Source: an uncultured Eubacteriales bacterium
GTDB taxonomy: Bacteria > Bacillota_A > Clostridia > Oscillospirales > Oscillospiraceae
DNA: 52,392 nucleotides
Reading direction: 5' to 3'
NCBI GenBank assembly: GCA_900319835.1
Contig: ONPY01000006.1
Location: 1-52,392, forward strand
A program made the translations under genes and the position numbers. The notes below the pieces were generated by a model, which was not told where the DNA came from, ran no database searches, and saw only the letters and a program-made list of their open reading frames with translations. Below are positions 7,967-15,126 of the stretch, piece by piece (position 1 is the stretch's first letter; each line of letters starts with the position of its first letter).

Positions 7967-8524
7967 ATGGAACGCTATATCGCTTTTGACGTGGAGACGC
8001 CCAACGCCCGCAACCACCGCATGAGCGCCATCGGCGTGAACGTCGTGGAGGACGGTCTGGTGACGGAGAGCTTCGGCACGCTCGTCAATCCCGAGACGCA
8101 CTTTGACCCCTTCAACATCGCCCTGACCGGCATCACGCCGGAGCTGGTGCGCACGGCGCCCAGTTTCCCGCAGCTCTGGGATCAGATCGGGCCGACGCTG
8201 CTCAGCGGTGTGCTTGTGGCCCACAACGCGACCTTCGATCTCTGCGTCCTCTCCCGCTGTCTGCAGCACTATGAGATCGATGTGCCGCAGTTTGTCCCCT
8301 TTGTGTGTACGGTACAGATGGGGCGGAGGTGCCACCCGGAAATGCCCGACCACAAGCTGGATACGCTCTGCCGCAATCTCGGTATCCCCCTGGACCACCA
8401 CAAGGCCGACAGCGACAGCCGCGCCTGTGCGGAGCTGCTGCTGGACTACGAGCGGAACGGGCTGGAGATCGGGCGCTTTGTGCGAACCTATGATCTCTGG
8501 AACGGGCGTACCGCGCGGCTGTGA
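7967..8524 (+). CDS. DEDDh-family 3'-5' exonuclease (DnaQ/PolC epsilon-like)
   Basis: This stand-alone exonuclease domain of 185 residues shows all three Exo motifs. Exo I is AFDVETPN (catalytic Asp and Glu), Exo II is VAHNATFDL, and Exo III is HHKADSDSRACAEL (His and Asp of the DEDDh type). ATG 7967 is chosen over the in-frame ATG at 7961 because GGAAAGGGGAG ends six bases before it. It lacks any polymerase, BRCT or helicase extension, so it may act in DNA repair, proofreading in trans or RNA trimming. It is transcribed alone. Confidence 0.88.
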   Translation: MERYIAFDVETPNARNHRMSAIGVNVVEDGLVTESFGTLVNPETHFDPFNIALTGITPELVRTAPSFPQLWDQIGPTLLSGVLVAHNATFDLCVLSRCLQHYEIDVPQFVPFVCTVQMGRRCHPEMPDHKLDTLCRNLGIPLDHHKADSDSRACAELLLDYERNGLEIGRFVRTYDLWNGRTARL

Positions 8525-8617
8525 CGGCAGGTACGGCGCCCCGGTTTCAGTATAACCAGTCCGGGCTTGGAAAACAAGGAGCTTTTCCGGCCACTTGCGA
8601 TTTAAAGAAAAAAAGCG

Positions 8618-8646
8618 TTGACAAATCCGGTGACGGGTGCTAAACT
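8618..8646 (+). promoter_or_regulatory. Promoter of the tryptophan T-box transcript
   Basis: TTGACA (8618-8623), exact 17-base spacer, TAAACT (8641-8646). Transcription would start near 8653 and read into the T-box leader. Confidence 0.85.
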
Positions 8647-8654
8647 TCACCCAA

Positions 8655-8940
8655 ACCGCAGAGGAAGAGTGAGTAAGCCGAATCTCTTTTTCCACAGCGA
8701 GCCGCCGACGGTGGGAGGGCGGCGAAAAACATCCGGCCGAATGGACTTCCGAGGGCGAGCGGAAAGGGCGAAAGCCCGAGTATGTGAGCCGGGGCAGGAC
8801 TCCCCGTTATGAAAAGTCAGCGTATGTTGGTACGCGTAAAGGTGGGCGCGATGAGCGCCAAGCCGGGTGGCACCGCAGGTTCAGTTTTTTGATCCTGTCC
8901 CAGCAAAGAAATTTGCAGGGGCGGGATTTTTGTTTTGCCC
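8655..8940 (+). promoter_or_regulatory. T-box riboswitch, tryptophan specifier UGG
   Basis: Stem I is closed by GGAAG/CTTCC. The 5' side carries AGTGAGTA (loop E motif) and a distal CAGCGAGCCGCCGACGGTG element. The specifier loop reads GAA-TGG-A just before CTTCC, placing the codon UGG (Trp) at 8742-8744. The conserved T-box GGGTGGCACCGCAGG is at 8865-8879. Uncharged tRNA-Trp is therefore expected to stabilise the antiterminator and turn on the ABC transporter behind it. Confidence 0.92.
8892..8936 (+). terminator. T-box terminator hairpin
   Basis: ATCCTGTCCC pairs with GGGGCGGGAT around an inner GCAAA/TTTGC hairpin, followed by TTTTTGTTTT. It overlaps the region that would otherwise pair with the T-box sequence, as expected for T-box attenuation. 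Confidence 0.85.
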
Positions 8941-8964
8941 GTCCCAGGAAAGGAAGTATTCCCC

Positions 8965-10023
8965 ATGAAAAAAAGCATCGCCCTCCTTCTCTCCGTCCTG
9001 ATGATCCTCTCCCTCGCCGCCTGCGGCTCATCCGCTCCCGCGGCCAAGGCCGCCCCGGCCTCCGCCGACGCGGAGAAAACCGTCTACACCATCGGCATCT
9101 GCAACTTCGTCGACGATGCCTCTCTCAACCAGATCATCGCGAACATCCGCGAGAGGCTGGGAGAACTGGAGACCGACACCGTCGCCTTTGAGATCCTGGA
9201 GGACAACTGCAATCTCGACGCCAACGTCATGAATCAGATCATCACCAACTTCATTGCCCAGAATGTGGATCTGATGGTGGGCGTGGCGACGCCGGTCGCC
9301 ATGGGCATGCAGGCCGCCACGGAGGAAAACCGGATCCCCGTGGTCTTTGCCGCCGTGTCCGACCCGCTGGGCGCGGGACTGGTGGAGTCCATGGAGGCCC
9401 CGGGGGCCAATCTCACCGGCACCTCCGACTATCTGGACACCAACGCCGTGATGAATCTCATCTTCGCTCTGAACCCCGACGCAAAGAAGATCGGCCTGCT
9501 TTACAACGTGAGTGAGGATTCCTCCACCGCCCCCATCGCCGCGGCAAAGGAGTACCTGACGGGCAAGGGCGTGGCCGTTATAGAGCACACCGGCACCAAC
9601 GTGGATGAGGTCATGCTGGCGGCCCAGGCCCTGGTCTCCGACGGGGTGGACGCGGTCTTTACCCCCACGGACAACACCGTCATGACGGCGGAGCTTGCCA
9701 TCTACGAGACCTTTGCCGAGGCGGGCATTCCGCACTTCACCGGGGCGGACAGCTTCGCGCTCAACGGCGCCTTTTTGGGCTACGGCGTGGACTACGCAAA
9801 CCTCGGCCGGGAGACCGCCGACATGATCGCCCGGATTTTGCTGGAGGGGAAGGACCCCGGCACGCTTCCGGTCAGGACCTTTGACAACGGCACCGCCACC
9901 GTCAACACCGAGATCTGCGCTGAGCTGGGTCTGGACTTCGACCAGGTGTCCGAGACCTTCGCGCCCTACTGCACCAAGGTGCAGCCCATCACCACCGCAG
10001 AGAGCTTTGACGATCTCACTTAA
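8965..10023 (+). CDS. trpX: Tryptophan ABC transporter substrate-binding lipoprotein (TrpX-like)
   Basis: This is a 352-residue lipoprotein with signal peptide MKKSIALLLSVLMILSLAAC (lipobox Cys20). A periplasmic-binding fold of the ABC_sub_bind family follows, with GICNFVDDASLNQIIANI, FAAVSDPLGAGLV and FTPTDNTVM segments. ATG 8965 follows GGAAAGGAAG. The Trp T-box upstream and the permease and ATPase genes directly downstream identify it as the ligand-binding part of a TrpXYZ importer for tryptophan or a precursor. The substrate is inferred from the T-box specifier, since the family also binds other aromatic compounds. Confidence 0.88.
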   Translation: MKKSIALLLSVLMILSLAACGSSAPAAKAAPASADAEKTVYTIGICNFVDDASLNQIIANIRERLGELETDTVAFEILEDNCNLDANVMNQIITNFIAQNVDLMVGVATPVAMGMQAATEENRIPVVFAAVSDPLGAGLVESMEAPGANLTGTSDYLDTNAVMNLIFALNPDAKKIGLLYNVSEDSSTAPIAAAKEYLTGKGVAVIEHTGTNVDEVMLAAQALVSDGVDAVFTPTDNTVMTAELAIYETFAEAGIPHFTGADSFALNGAFLGYGVDYANLGRETADMIARILLEGKDPGTLPVRTFDNGTATVNTEICAELGLDFDQVSETFAPYCTKVQPITTAESFDDLT

Positions 10024-10049
10024 ATGCATCGTGAAGGAGTAAGAAAAAA

Positions 10050-10973
10050 TTGCTGTCGATTCTGCAAACCGCGCTGGAGCTGGGCCTGATGGGCTCGCTC
10101 ACGGTGCTGGCACTGTTTTTAAGTTATAGCATGCTGGGAGTATGCGACCTGTCCACCGACGGCTGCTTTACTCTGGGCGCCGTGACAGGGGCGGTGGTCG
10201 CCCTCGCGGGGCATCCATATCTCTCCCTTCCCGCCGCCATGTTCGCGGGCGTGCTCTCCGGCCTTGTGACCGCGACGCTGCAGACGAGGATGGGTATTGA
10301 CAGTCTGCTCTCCGGCATCATCGTCAACACCGGATTGTATTCCGTCAACATCGCCATCATGGGCGGGGCCTCGCTCCTGAATCTCAACAAGACCGCCACG
10401 GTCTTTACCGCGCTCAAGAACGCGCTGGCGGGCACGGCGCTGGCCGGGTGGTACAAGGCGATCGTCGCCCTGTTGGCCGCGGCGCTGGTGATTGTGTTCC
10501 TCGCGCTCTTTCTGCGCACGCGTCTGGGCCTTGCCATCCACGCCACCGGGGATAACCCGGACATGGTGCGCTCCTCCTCCATCAACCCCGCCATGACCAC
10601 CACCGTGGGCCTCTGCGTCTCCGGTAGCTTCACGGCCCTCTCCGGCTGTCTGCTTGCCCAGAGCCAGAAGTCCGTGAACATCGACATCGGCTCCGGCATG
10701 GTGACTATTGCCCTGGCCTCCCTGCTGATCGGCCGGGCCTTCGCCCCCGGGGGCGGGGTGGCAAAGCGGGCCTGCGGGGCGGTGGTGGGCGCCGTCGTGT
10801 TCCGCCTGGTTTATGCTCTGGCTCTGCGGCTGAACATGCCCGCCTTCATGCTCAAGCTGGTCTCCTCCGTCATCGTTGTCATCGCCATCGCGGGGCCGTA
10901 TCTGCGCTCCCGCTATCCGGAGCTTGCCCGCCGTGTGAACTACGGCAGGGGAGAGGAGGGGCGAAATGCTTGA
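10050..10973 (+). CDS. trpY: Tryptophan ABC transporter permease (TrpY-like)
   Basis: This 307-residue polytopic protein is of the branched-chain/ribose permease class, with eight to ten hydrophobic segments. The permease loop LGLAIHATGDNPDMVRSSSIN is the usual contact with the ATPase. It starts at TTG 10050, with AAGGAGT nine bases before it and no better ATG nearby. It begins 26 bases after trpX and overlaps the ATPase gene by eight bases. Confidence 0.85.
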   Translation: MLSILQTALELGLMGSLTVLALFLSYSMLGVCDLSTDGCFTLGAVTGAVVALAGHPYLSLPAAMFAGVLSGLVTATLQTRMGIDSLLSGIIVNTGLYSVNIAIMGGASLLNLNKTATVFTALKNALAGTALAGWYKAIVALLAAALVIVFLALFLRTRLGLAIHATGDNPDMVRSSSINPAMTTTVGLCVSGSFTALSGCLLAQSQKSVNIDIGSGMVTIALASLLIGRAFAPGGGVAKRACGAVVGAVVFRLVYALALRLNMPAFMLKLVSSVIVVIAIAGPYLRSRYPELARRVNYGRGEEGRNA

Positions 10974-11751
10974 ACTGAGTCATCTGTCCAAGGTCTTCGA
11001 CCCCGGCACCGTCAACGAGAAAAAGGCGCTGGACGACCTGTCCCTCTCGGTAAAGGACGGGGACTTTATCTCCATCATCGGCGCAAACGGAGCGGGAAAG
11101 TCCACGCTCTTCAACGCCATTTCCGGCGTGTTCCTCACCGACAGCGGGCGCATCGCTCTGGACGGGGAGGACATCACTCTGCTGCCGGAGTATAAGCGCT
11201 CCAAAACGATCGGCAGGCTCTTTCAGGATCCCGCCCGGGGCACCGCCCCCGGTATGACCATCGAGGAAAACCTCGCCCTCGCCGCCGGCTGGGGCGGGTG
11301 GCTGGCCGGTGTGTCCCGGAAAAGCCGGGACGCCTTCCGGGAACGCTTGGCCCGTCTCGGCATGGGGCTGGAGGATCGGATGCAGCAGCCGGTGGGCCTG
11401 CTCTCCGGCGGCCAGCGCCAGGCGCTGGCCCTGATGATGGCGACCGTGAACCCGCCAAAGCTCCTGCTCCTGGATGAGCACACTGCGGCGCTCGACCCCG
11501 CCACGGCGGAGAAGGTGCTGAAGCTGACGAAAGCGATCGTGGAGGAAGACCGCCTCACCTGCCTGATGGTGACCCACAACATGCAGACAGCCCTGGAACT
11601 GGGGAACCGCACGCTGATGATGGACGGCGGGCACATCATCTTTGACACCGAGGGGGAAGAGCGGGCAAAGCTCACGGTGCCGGATCTGCTGGTGCTGTTC
11701 AAAACCGCCTCCGGCCGGGAACTCAACAACGACCGGATGATGCTCTCGTAA
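10966..11751 (+). CDS. trpZ: Tryptophan ABC transporter ATP-binding protein (TrpZ-like)
   Basis: This 261-residue ABC ATPase has Walker A GANGAGKST, signature LSGGQRQAL, Walker B LLLLDEHTAALD and the H-loop VTHNM. The DEHTAALD form and the length match the ATPases paired with LivH-type permeases. Its start overlaps the permease end by eight bases (translational coupling), and it is followed at once by a terminator. It energises import by TrpX/TrpY. Confidence 0.9.
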   Translation: MLELSHLSKVFDPGTVNEKKALDDLSLSVKDGDFISIIGANGAGKSTLFNAISGVFLTDSGRIALDGEDITLLPEYKRSKTIGRLFQDPARGTAPGMTIEENLALAAGWGGWLAGVSRKSRDAFRERLARLGMGLEDRMQQPVGLLSGGQRQALALMMATVNPPKLLLLDEHTAALDPATAEKVLKLTKAIVEEDRLTCLMVTHNMQTALELGNRTLMMDGGHIIFDTEGEERAKLTVPDLLVLFKTASGRELNNDRMMLS

Positions 11752-11757
11752 GAAAAA

Positions 11758-11784
11758 GGACTGCCGAAGGGCAGTCCTTTTTCA
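11758..11784 (+). terminator. Intrinsic terminator of the trpXYZ operon
   Basis: AGGACTGCC-GAA-GGGCAGTCCT stem-loop followed by TTTTTC, seven bases after the ATPase stop codon. Confidence 0.9.
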
Positions 11785-11863
11785 TGTGCCAGCAAACCTT
11801 AAATTGCATGTCATTTTGAGCCCGCGGCCCAGGCCGGCTTCTCTTGCCGCAAAAAGCCGTCCC

Positions 11864-11962
11864 GTCATTCCGAGCCAGTGCTCACACTGGCGTGGGAATC
11901 CGTCCTTCCTCTGACGGAAACGGATTGCCACGACCAGTTTGCAAACTGGTCTCGCAGTGACG
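11864..11962 (+). repeat. Interspersed repeat, two inverted copies of a ~42-bp unit
   Basis: The unit CGTCATTCCGAG-(hairpin)-CGTGGGAATCCGT (11863-11903) is followed by a second copy in reverse (ACGGATTGCCACG...CGCAGTGACG, about 11919-11962). Each encloses its own small hairpin: CCAGTG-CTCA-CACTGG in the first and ACCAGTTTGCAAACTGGT in the second. A related copy lies at 26866-26951. This 200-base gap holds no gene. Confidence 0.75.
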
Positions 11963-11982
11963 TTATTTTTGTAAAGCGCTTT

Positions 11983-12807
11983 TTACCCCTGGCCCACGTC
12001 GATAAAGACGGCGTGGTTGACAAAGTCCTCGGTGCGGACGGTTTCGCCCGTCTGTACGATCTCAAGCTCCCGGGCCACGTGCTCCACCGTCTCCATGTCG
12101 GAGGTCCCGGCGGTGACGATGATGTAGCCCTCGCTCTCGCTGAAGCGGATGACAAAGAAGTAGTGGCCGGTGTGCTCGGGGACACTGCCCGCCGGGCCCT
12201 CGCTGGCGTCAAAGTGCTGCGTGGCCTCAAATTTCAGCACCGTCTCGTCGCCCCACTGCTCCTGGGTGATCTCGCCGGGGGTCTGGTACATCAGCAGCAT
12301 GGCGCCGTCCTCCGCGGCAAACTGCGGCACATAGTAGAGCCGCACCATGTAGGGCTGATAGTTGTCGGAACGGAAGTCCACCTCAGGCGCCCCCTCGGAG
12401 ACCAGATAGGTGTAGCAGCCGTCCTCATCCGGCGTGGAGTACACCGGCTGGAAGGGGAGCCAGCCGGGCTTGAATTTCACAGCTCGGCATTCCTCCAGAC
12501 CGTCAAAGGTGAAAACGTACTTGAGATCGTGCCAGGTGAGCAGGCCGGAGTCGCTCTCGCCCCAGTGGATGGAATAGGTCTCGTCCGCCTTGGCCGGGCG
12601 GCTCTCCTTCAGGGAAAAGATACCCGCGGCAAAGGCGCTGCCCACCAGAAACAGGGAGATCACCGCCGCCAGCAGCAGTGTGCGGGAGACGCGGCGGACA
12701 GTCTTCACGGACTGCTTTTCCTGCCCGTAGCCCAGGGAGCTGCGGGCGTCATCCAGATAGCTGTCTTTGATATCGTTCATGGCAAATAACAGGTCTCGGC
12801 TCAGCAT
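11983..12807 (-). CDS. Membrane-anchored anti-sigma-type protein (DUF4367-like)
   Basis: This 274-residue protein has a cytoplasmic N-terminal segment (about residues 1-42), a single membrane helix (TLLLAAVISLFLVGSAFAAG, about 43-63) and a large extracellular part rich in Tyr, Trp and acidic residues. It overlaps the upstream ECF sigma gene by seven bases, the usual coupling of sigma factor and regulator. It is likely to hold the sigma factor at the membrane until an envelope signal. No zinc-binding HxxxCxxC is seen in the N-terminal part, so it is not a ZAS-type anti-sigma. The extracellular ligand is unknown. Confidence 0.7.
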   Translation of the reverse strand: MLSRDLLFAMNDIKDSYLDDARSSLGYGQEKQSVKTVRRVSRTLLLAAVISLFLVGSAFAAGIFSLKESRPAKADETYSIHWGESDSGLLTWHDLKYVFTFDGLEECRAVKFKPGWLPFQPVYSTPDEDGCYTYLVSEGAPEVDFRSDNYQPYMVRLYYVPQFAAEDGAMLLMYQTPGEITQEQWGDETVLKFEATQHFDASEGPAGSVPEHTGHYFFVIRFSESEGYIIVTAGTSDMETVEHVARELEIVQTGETVRTEDFVNHAVFIDVGQG

Positions 12808-13358
12808 AGACCTTCCTCCTTTAAGAATTTCCCCAGCCTGCGCCGGGTGCGCAGCAGCATGGACTTGACCTTGCCCTGCGTAAAGTCATAGCGCGCGGCG
12901 ATCTCCCTGATCGGCAGCAGAAAGAAATACCGGGCCAGAAAGACCCGACGCTCCGTCAGCGGCAGCGTCTCCAGAAAGCGGTTGACGGCCTCGGACAGCT
13001 CCTTCTGCTCCAGCGCCCGCTGCACGTCCGCGCCGGAATCCAGCGTCTCGCTCAGCTCTTCCAGGGCGAGACTTGCTTCGCCCCCGCCGCGCTTGAGCGA
13101 ATTGCGCTCATCCAGGCGGTTGAGAGAGAGCCAGCGGGTCAGCTTGCCGAGGTACGGCGCCAACCGCTGCGGCCGGTGGGTGGGCATCGAGTTCCAGGCG
13201 GAGAGCCAGGTGTCGTTGACGCACTCCTCCGCGTCCTCGGGGTTGGATAGGATGTTTGTCGCAATGGTGCGGCAGTACCCGCCGTATTTGCAGATGGTCA
13301 CAGGCACGGCGTCATCGCTGCGCTGCCAGTAGAGATCGACGATTGCGGCGTCCTCCAT
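12801..13358 (-). CDS. ECF-type RNA polymerase sigma factor
   Basis: This 185-residue sigma-70 family protein has region 2 (NPEDAEECVNDTWLSAWNSM) followed by region 4 (LPLTERRVFLARYFFLLP, then IREIAARYDFTQGKVKSMLL). ATG 13358 follows GGAAAGGAGG. It is coupled to the anti-sigma gene by a seven-base overlap. A TGAAAC box and a TCTAATAG element lie 40-75 bases before the start and may form an ECF promoter, although the fit to the known consensus is poorer than for the second sigma gene in this region. Confidence 0.88.
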   Translation of the reverse strand: MEDAAIVDLYWQRSDDAVPVTICKYGGYCRTIATNILSNPEDAEECVNDTWLSAWNSMPTHRPQRLAPYLGKLTRWLSLNRLDERNSLKRGGGEASLALEELSETLDSGADVQRALEQKELSEAVNRFLETLPLTERRVFLARYFFLLPIREIAARYDFTQGKVKSMLLRTRRRLGKFLKEEGLC

Positions 13359-13461
13359 GGCGTCGCCTCCTTTCCTTGGTGAGGTCCCTCACTCTATTAG
13401 AAAGCAAAAAGGGCGATTTGGTTTCACAGGTTTTGAAAATTTCCTGATTGGGAATTGATTC

Positions 13462-13610
13462 CGTAGGGGCCGGCGCCCTCGACGGCCCGGCAGAACGAGG
13501 AGAAAGATAAACCAATCCCCGGCGAATCCGTATGAATGTACGTGTTCGCCGGGGATTTTTCGATTGTCGTGCTGCATACCGCGCGGACCGCCGGGGCGTC
13601 GGCCCCTACG
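13462..13610. repeat. Small inverted-repeat element (MITE-like) with central hairpin
   Basis: Imperfect ~27-bp terminal inverted repeats (CGTAGGGGCCG[G/A]CGCCC... at 13462-13489 and 13584-13610) flank a strong hairpin ATCCCCGGCGAA/TTCGCCGGGGAT (13515-13556). The hairpin ends in TTTTT on the plus strand. No coding frame is credible inside, so it has the look of a non-autonomous mobile element. It fills the 309-base gap between the two sigma modules. Confidence 0.6.
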
Positions 13611-13667
13611 CTTTGATTGGAGATTATCCCTTTTCGCGTTGAGTTAGTCCCTTTGAGAAGCAGCGGG

Positions 13668-14456
13668 TTATTTGTGCGCGGCGATGAGCTCGGCGGCCAT
13701 GGCATAGAGCATCTCCTCGGAATTGCTGTCGGCGGCCATGTCCATCAGGCCATATTCAGCGCCGTCCAGGGTGAAGCCGACGAAGGCAAATTCATGCTCC
13801 TCCACGGCGTCGCTGCCGTAGGAGATGTAGAAGTGCCCGGCCTCTTCGGCGGCCAGGTCCGCCTCGGTCTTCTCGTAGTCCTCCGGGACGAACTTGTAAT
13901 GATCCAGGGAGAAACGGACCGACACGCCGCCGATGGTACGGGTGCCGGTGGGAGCGGGCGGCTCATGGGTCCCGGGAATGTCCAGCACCGGACCGACGCT
14001 GATGGTGATTTCCCGCGCGCCGGGCTTTGCATACGTGAAGGTGACGCCGTAGTATTCCTTGAGAACGGTGTAGTTTTCATCATAGACGGCCTCGCCGCCG
14101 AGGTACATGGACTGAAAAGTATAACCGTTGGAAAACTGCGGCACAGCGGTGATGGGGTAGCCCGCTGTCTTCTCCACCTTCGGCAGATCGGAGAGACTGG
14201 TGAATTCCCCGGTATCCCGCATGAGATGGGTGCCGGTGGAGTGTGCCACGCCGGAGATGGCGTAGGCCGAGCCCACCATCAGCACTGCGATCAGGGCGGC
14301 GATGACAAAGATGCGGACAGGATTTTTTAATTTCTTCATAGAATGCTTCTCCTCTCGCGGGAGGAGCTCGGATTCCAGCGCGGCCCAGATGCGCGCGGCG
14401 GATTCTTCGCTGAGCGTGACGGCGTCGTAGGCCTCGCGAAAGCGTTTGTCAGGCAT
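13668..14456 (-). CDS. Membrane-anchored anti-sigma-type protein
   Basis: This 262-residue protein begins MPDKRFREAYDAVTLSEE. The cytoplasmic N-terminal part is about 45 residues, with one membrane helix (VRIFVIAALIAVLMVGSAYAI). The extracellular domain contains repeated aromatic residues and a C-terminal helix EEMLYAMAAELIAAHK. ATG 14456 and an ATG three bases earlier are both possible. It overlaps the ECF sigma gene, indicating a sigma/anti-sigma pair. It shares architecture, but little obvious sequence, with the partner of the other sigma factor. Confidence 0.7.
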   Translation of the reverse strand: MPDKRFREAYDAVTLSEESAARIWAALESELLPREEKHSMKKLKNPVRIFVIAALIAVLMVGSAYAISGVAHSTGTHLMRDTGEFTSLSDLPKVEKTAGYPITAVPQFSNGYTFQSMYLGGEAVYDENYTVLKEYYGVTFTYAKPGAREITISVGPVLDIPGTHEPPAPTGTRTIGGVSVRFSLDHYKFVPEDYEKTEADLAAEEAGHFYISYGSDAVEEHEFAFVGFTLDGAEYGLMDMAADSNSEEMLYAMAAELIAAHK

Positions 14457-14940
14457 CAAGATCCCCTCCCAATGTTTCTTTCAGGGCTTTCCGCGCCCGG
14501 GAAAGCCAGGTTTTGATCGTGTTCGGGGACTGGCGCAGCATGTCCGCGATCTCGGAGACCGCATAGCCCTCGTAGTAGTGCAGATAGACGGCGGCCTTGT
14601 ACTTGTCCGGCAGGGCCAGGATCGCGGCCATCAGGGAATTGACCTCCGGCTCCGGCGCGGCAAGCTGAGTCTGCTCGTCCAGATCCATGTGATGGCGGGA
14701 CTTGGCCTTGAGCATGTCCTTGCAGACGTTTGTGACCGTGCGGATCAGCCAGGCCTTTTCGTGCTGCGCATCGGCAAACGCGATCCGGCCCCGGATCAGG
14801 CGCAGAAAGGTCTCCTGCAGGGCGTCCTCGGCGTCGTATCTGTTTTTCAGGTAGGTGAAGGCGATGCGGTAGAGGGTCTGGGAGTGCTCCTCGTAGAGCT
14901 CCCGGACCGCCCTGCCCGTACGCTGCAGAGCATCCGGCAT
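14449..14940 (-). CDS. ECF-type RNA polymerase sigma factor
   Basis: This 163-residue protein has region 2 (RYDAEDALQETFLRLIRG) and region 4 (ALPDKYKAAVYLHYYEG, then SEIADMLRQSPNTIKTWLSRARKAL), typical of SigV/SigM-like ECF factors. It is coupled to the following anti-sigma gene by overlap. A sequence matching the Bacillus sigma-M/W promoter type lies 58 bases upstream, suggesting autoregulation. Confidence 0.92.
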   Translation of the reverse strand: MPDALQRTGRAVRELYEEHSQTLYRIAFTYLKNRYDAEDALQETFLRLIRGRIAFADAQHEKAWLIRTVTNVCKDMLKAKSRHHMDLDEQTQLAAPEPEVNSLMAAILALPDKYKAAVYLHYYEGYAVSEIADMLRQSPNTIKTWLSRARKALKETLGGDLDA

Positions 14941-14997
14941 GTGCTGCCCCCGTTCTGAAAGCGGCGGATGTGGCGCTTAGAAACCGCTTTCACCAGA

Positions 14998-15026
14998 TAA
15001 ACGATCGAGAGCGGGAAAAGGTTTCA
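14998..15026 (-). promoter_or_regulatory. Candidate autoregulated ECF promoter
   Basis: Minus strand TGAAAC (15021-15026), 17-base spacer, CGTTTA (14998-15003), just upstream of the sigma gene at 14940. TGAAAC-N16/17-CGT is the established ECF sigma-W/M/X pattern of Bacillus. Use by this sigma factor is inferred. Confidence 0.65.
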
Positions 15027-15080
15027 TCTCCTGGGAAAATTTTTCGGAACAATGCCCGGCGAAAAACGTCAAATGCTTGA

Positions 15081-15112
15081 AAAGAAAAGGCCCGCCGCGA
15101 TGGCGGCGGGCC
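15081..15112 (-). terminator. Intrinsic terminator of the symporter gene
   Basis: Perfect 10-bp stem GGCCCGCCGC-GATG-GCGGCGGGCC (15089-15112), followed on the minus strand by TTTTCTTT. Confidence 0.9.
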
Positions 15113-15126
15113 GGGGAAAAAACGGA

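Noticed and set aside
13515..13560. Terminator of the anti-sigma gene at 13668
   Set aside because: Its U-tract lies on the plus strand while the gene is on the minus strand, so it belongs to the inverted-repeat element.
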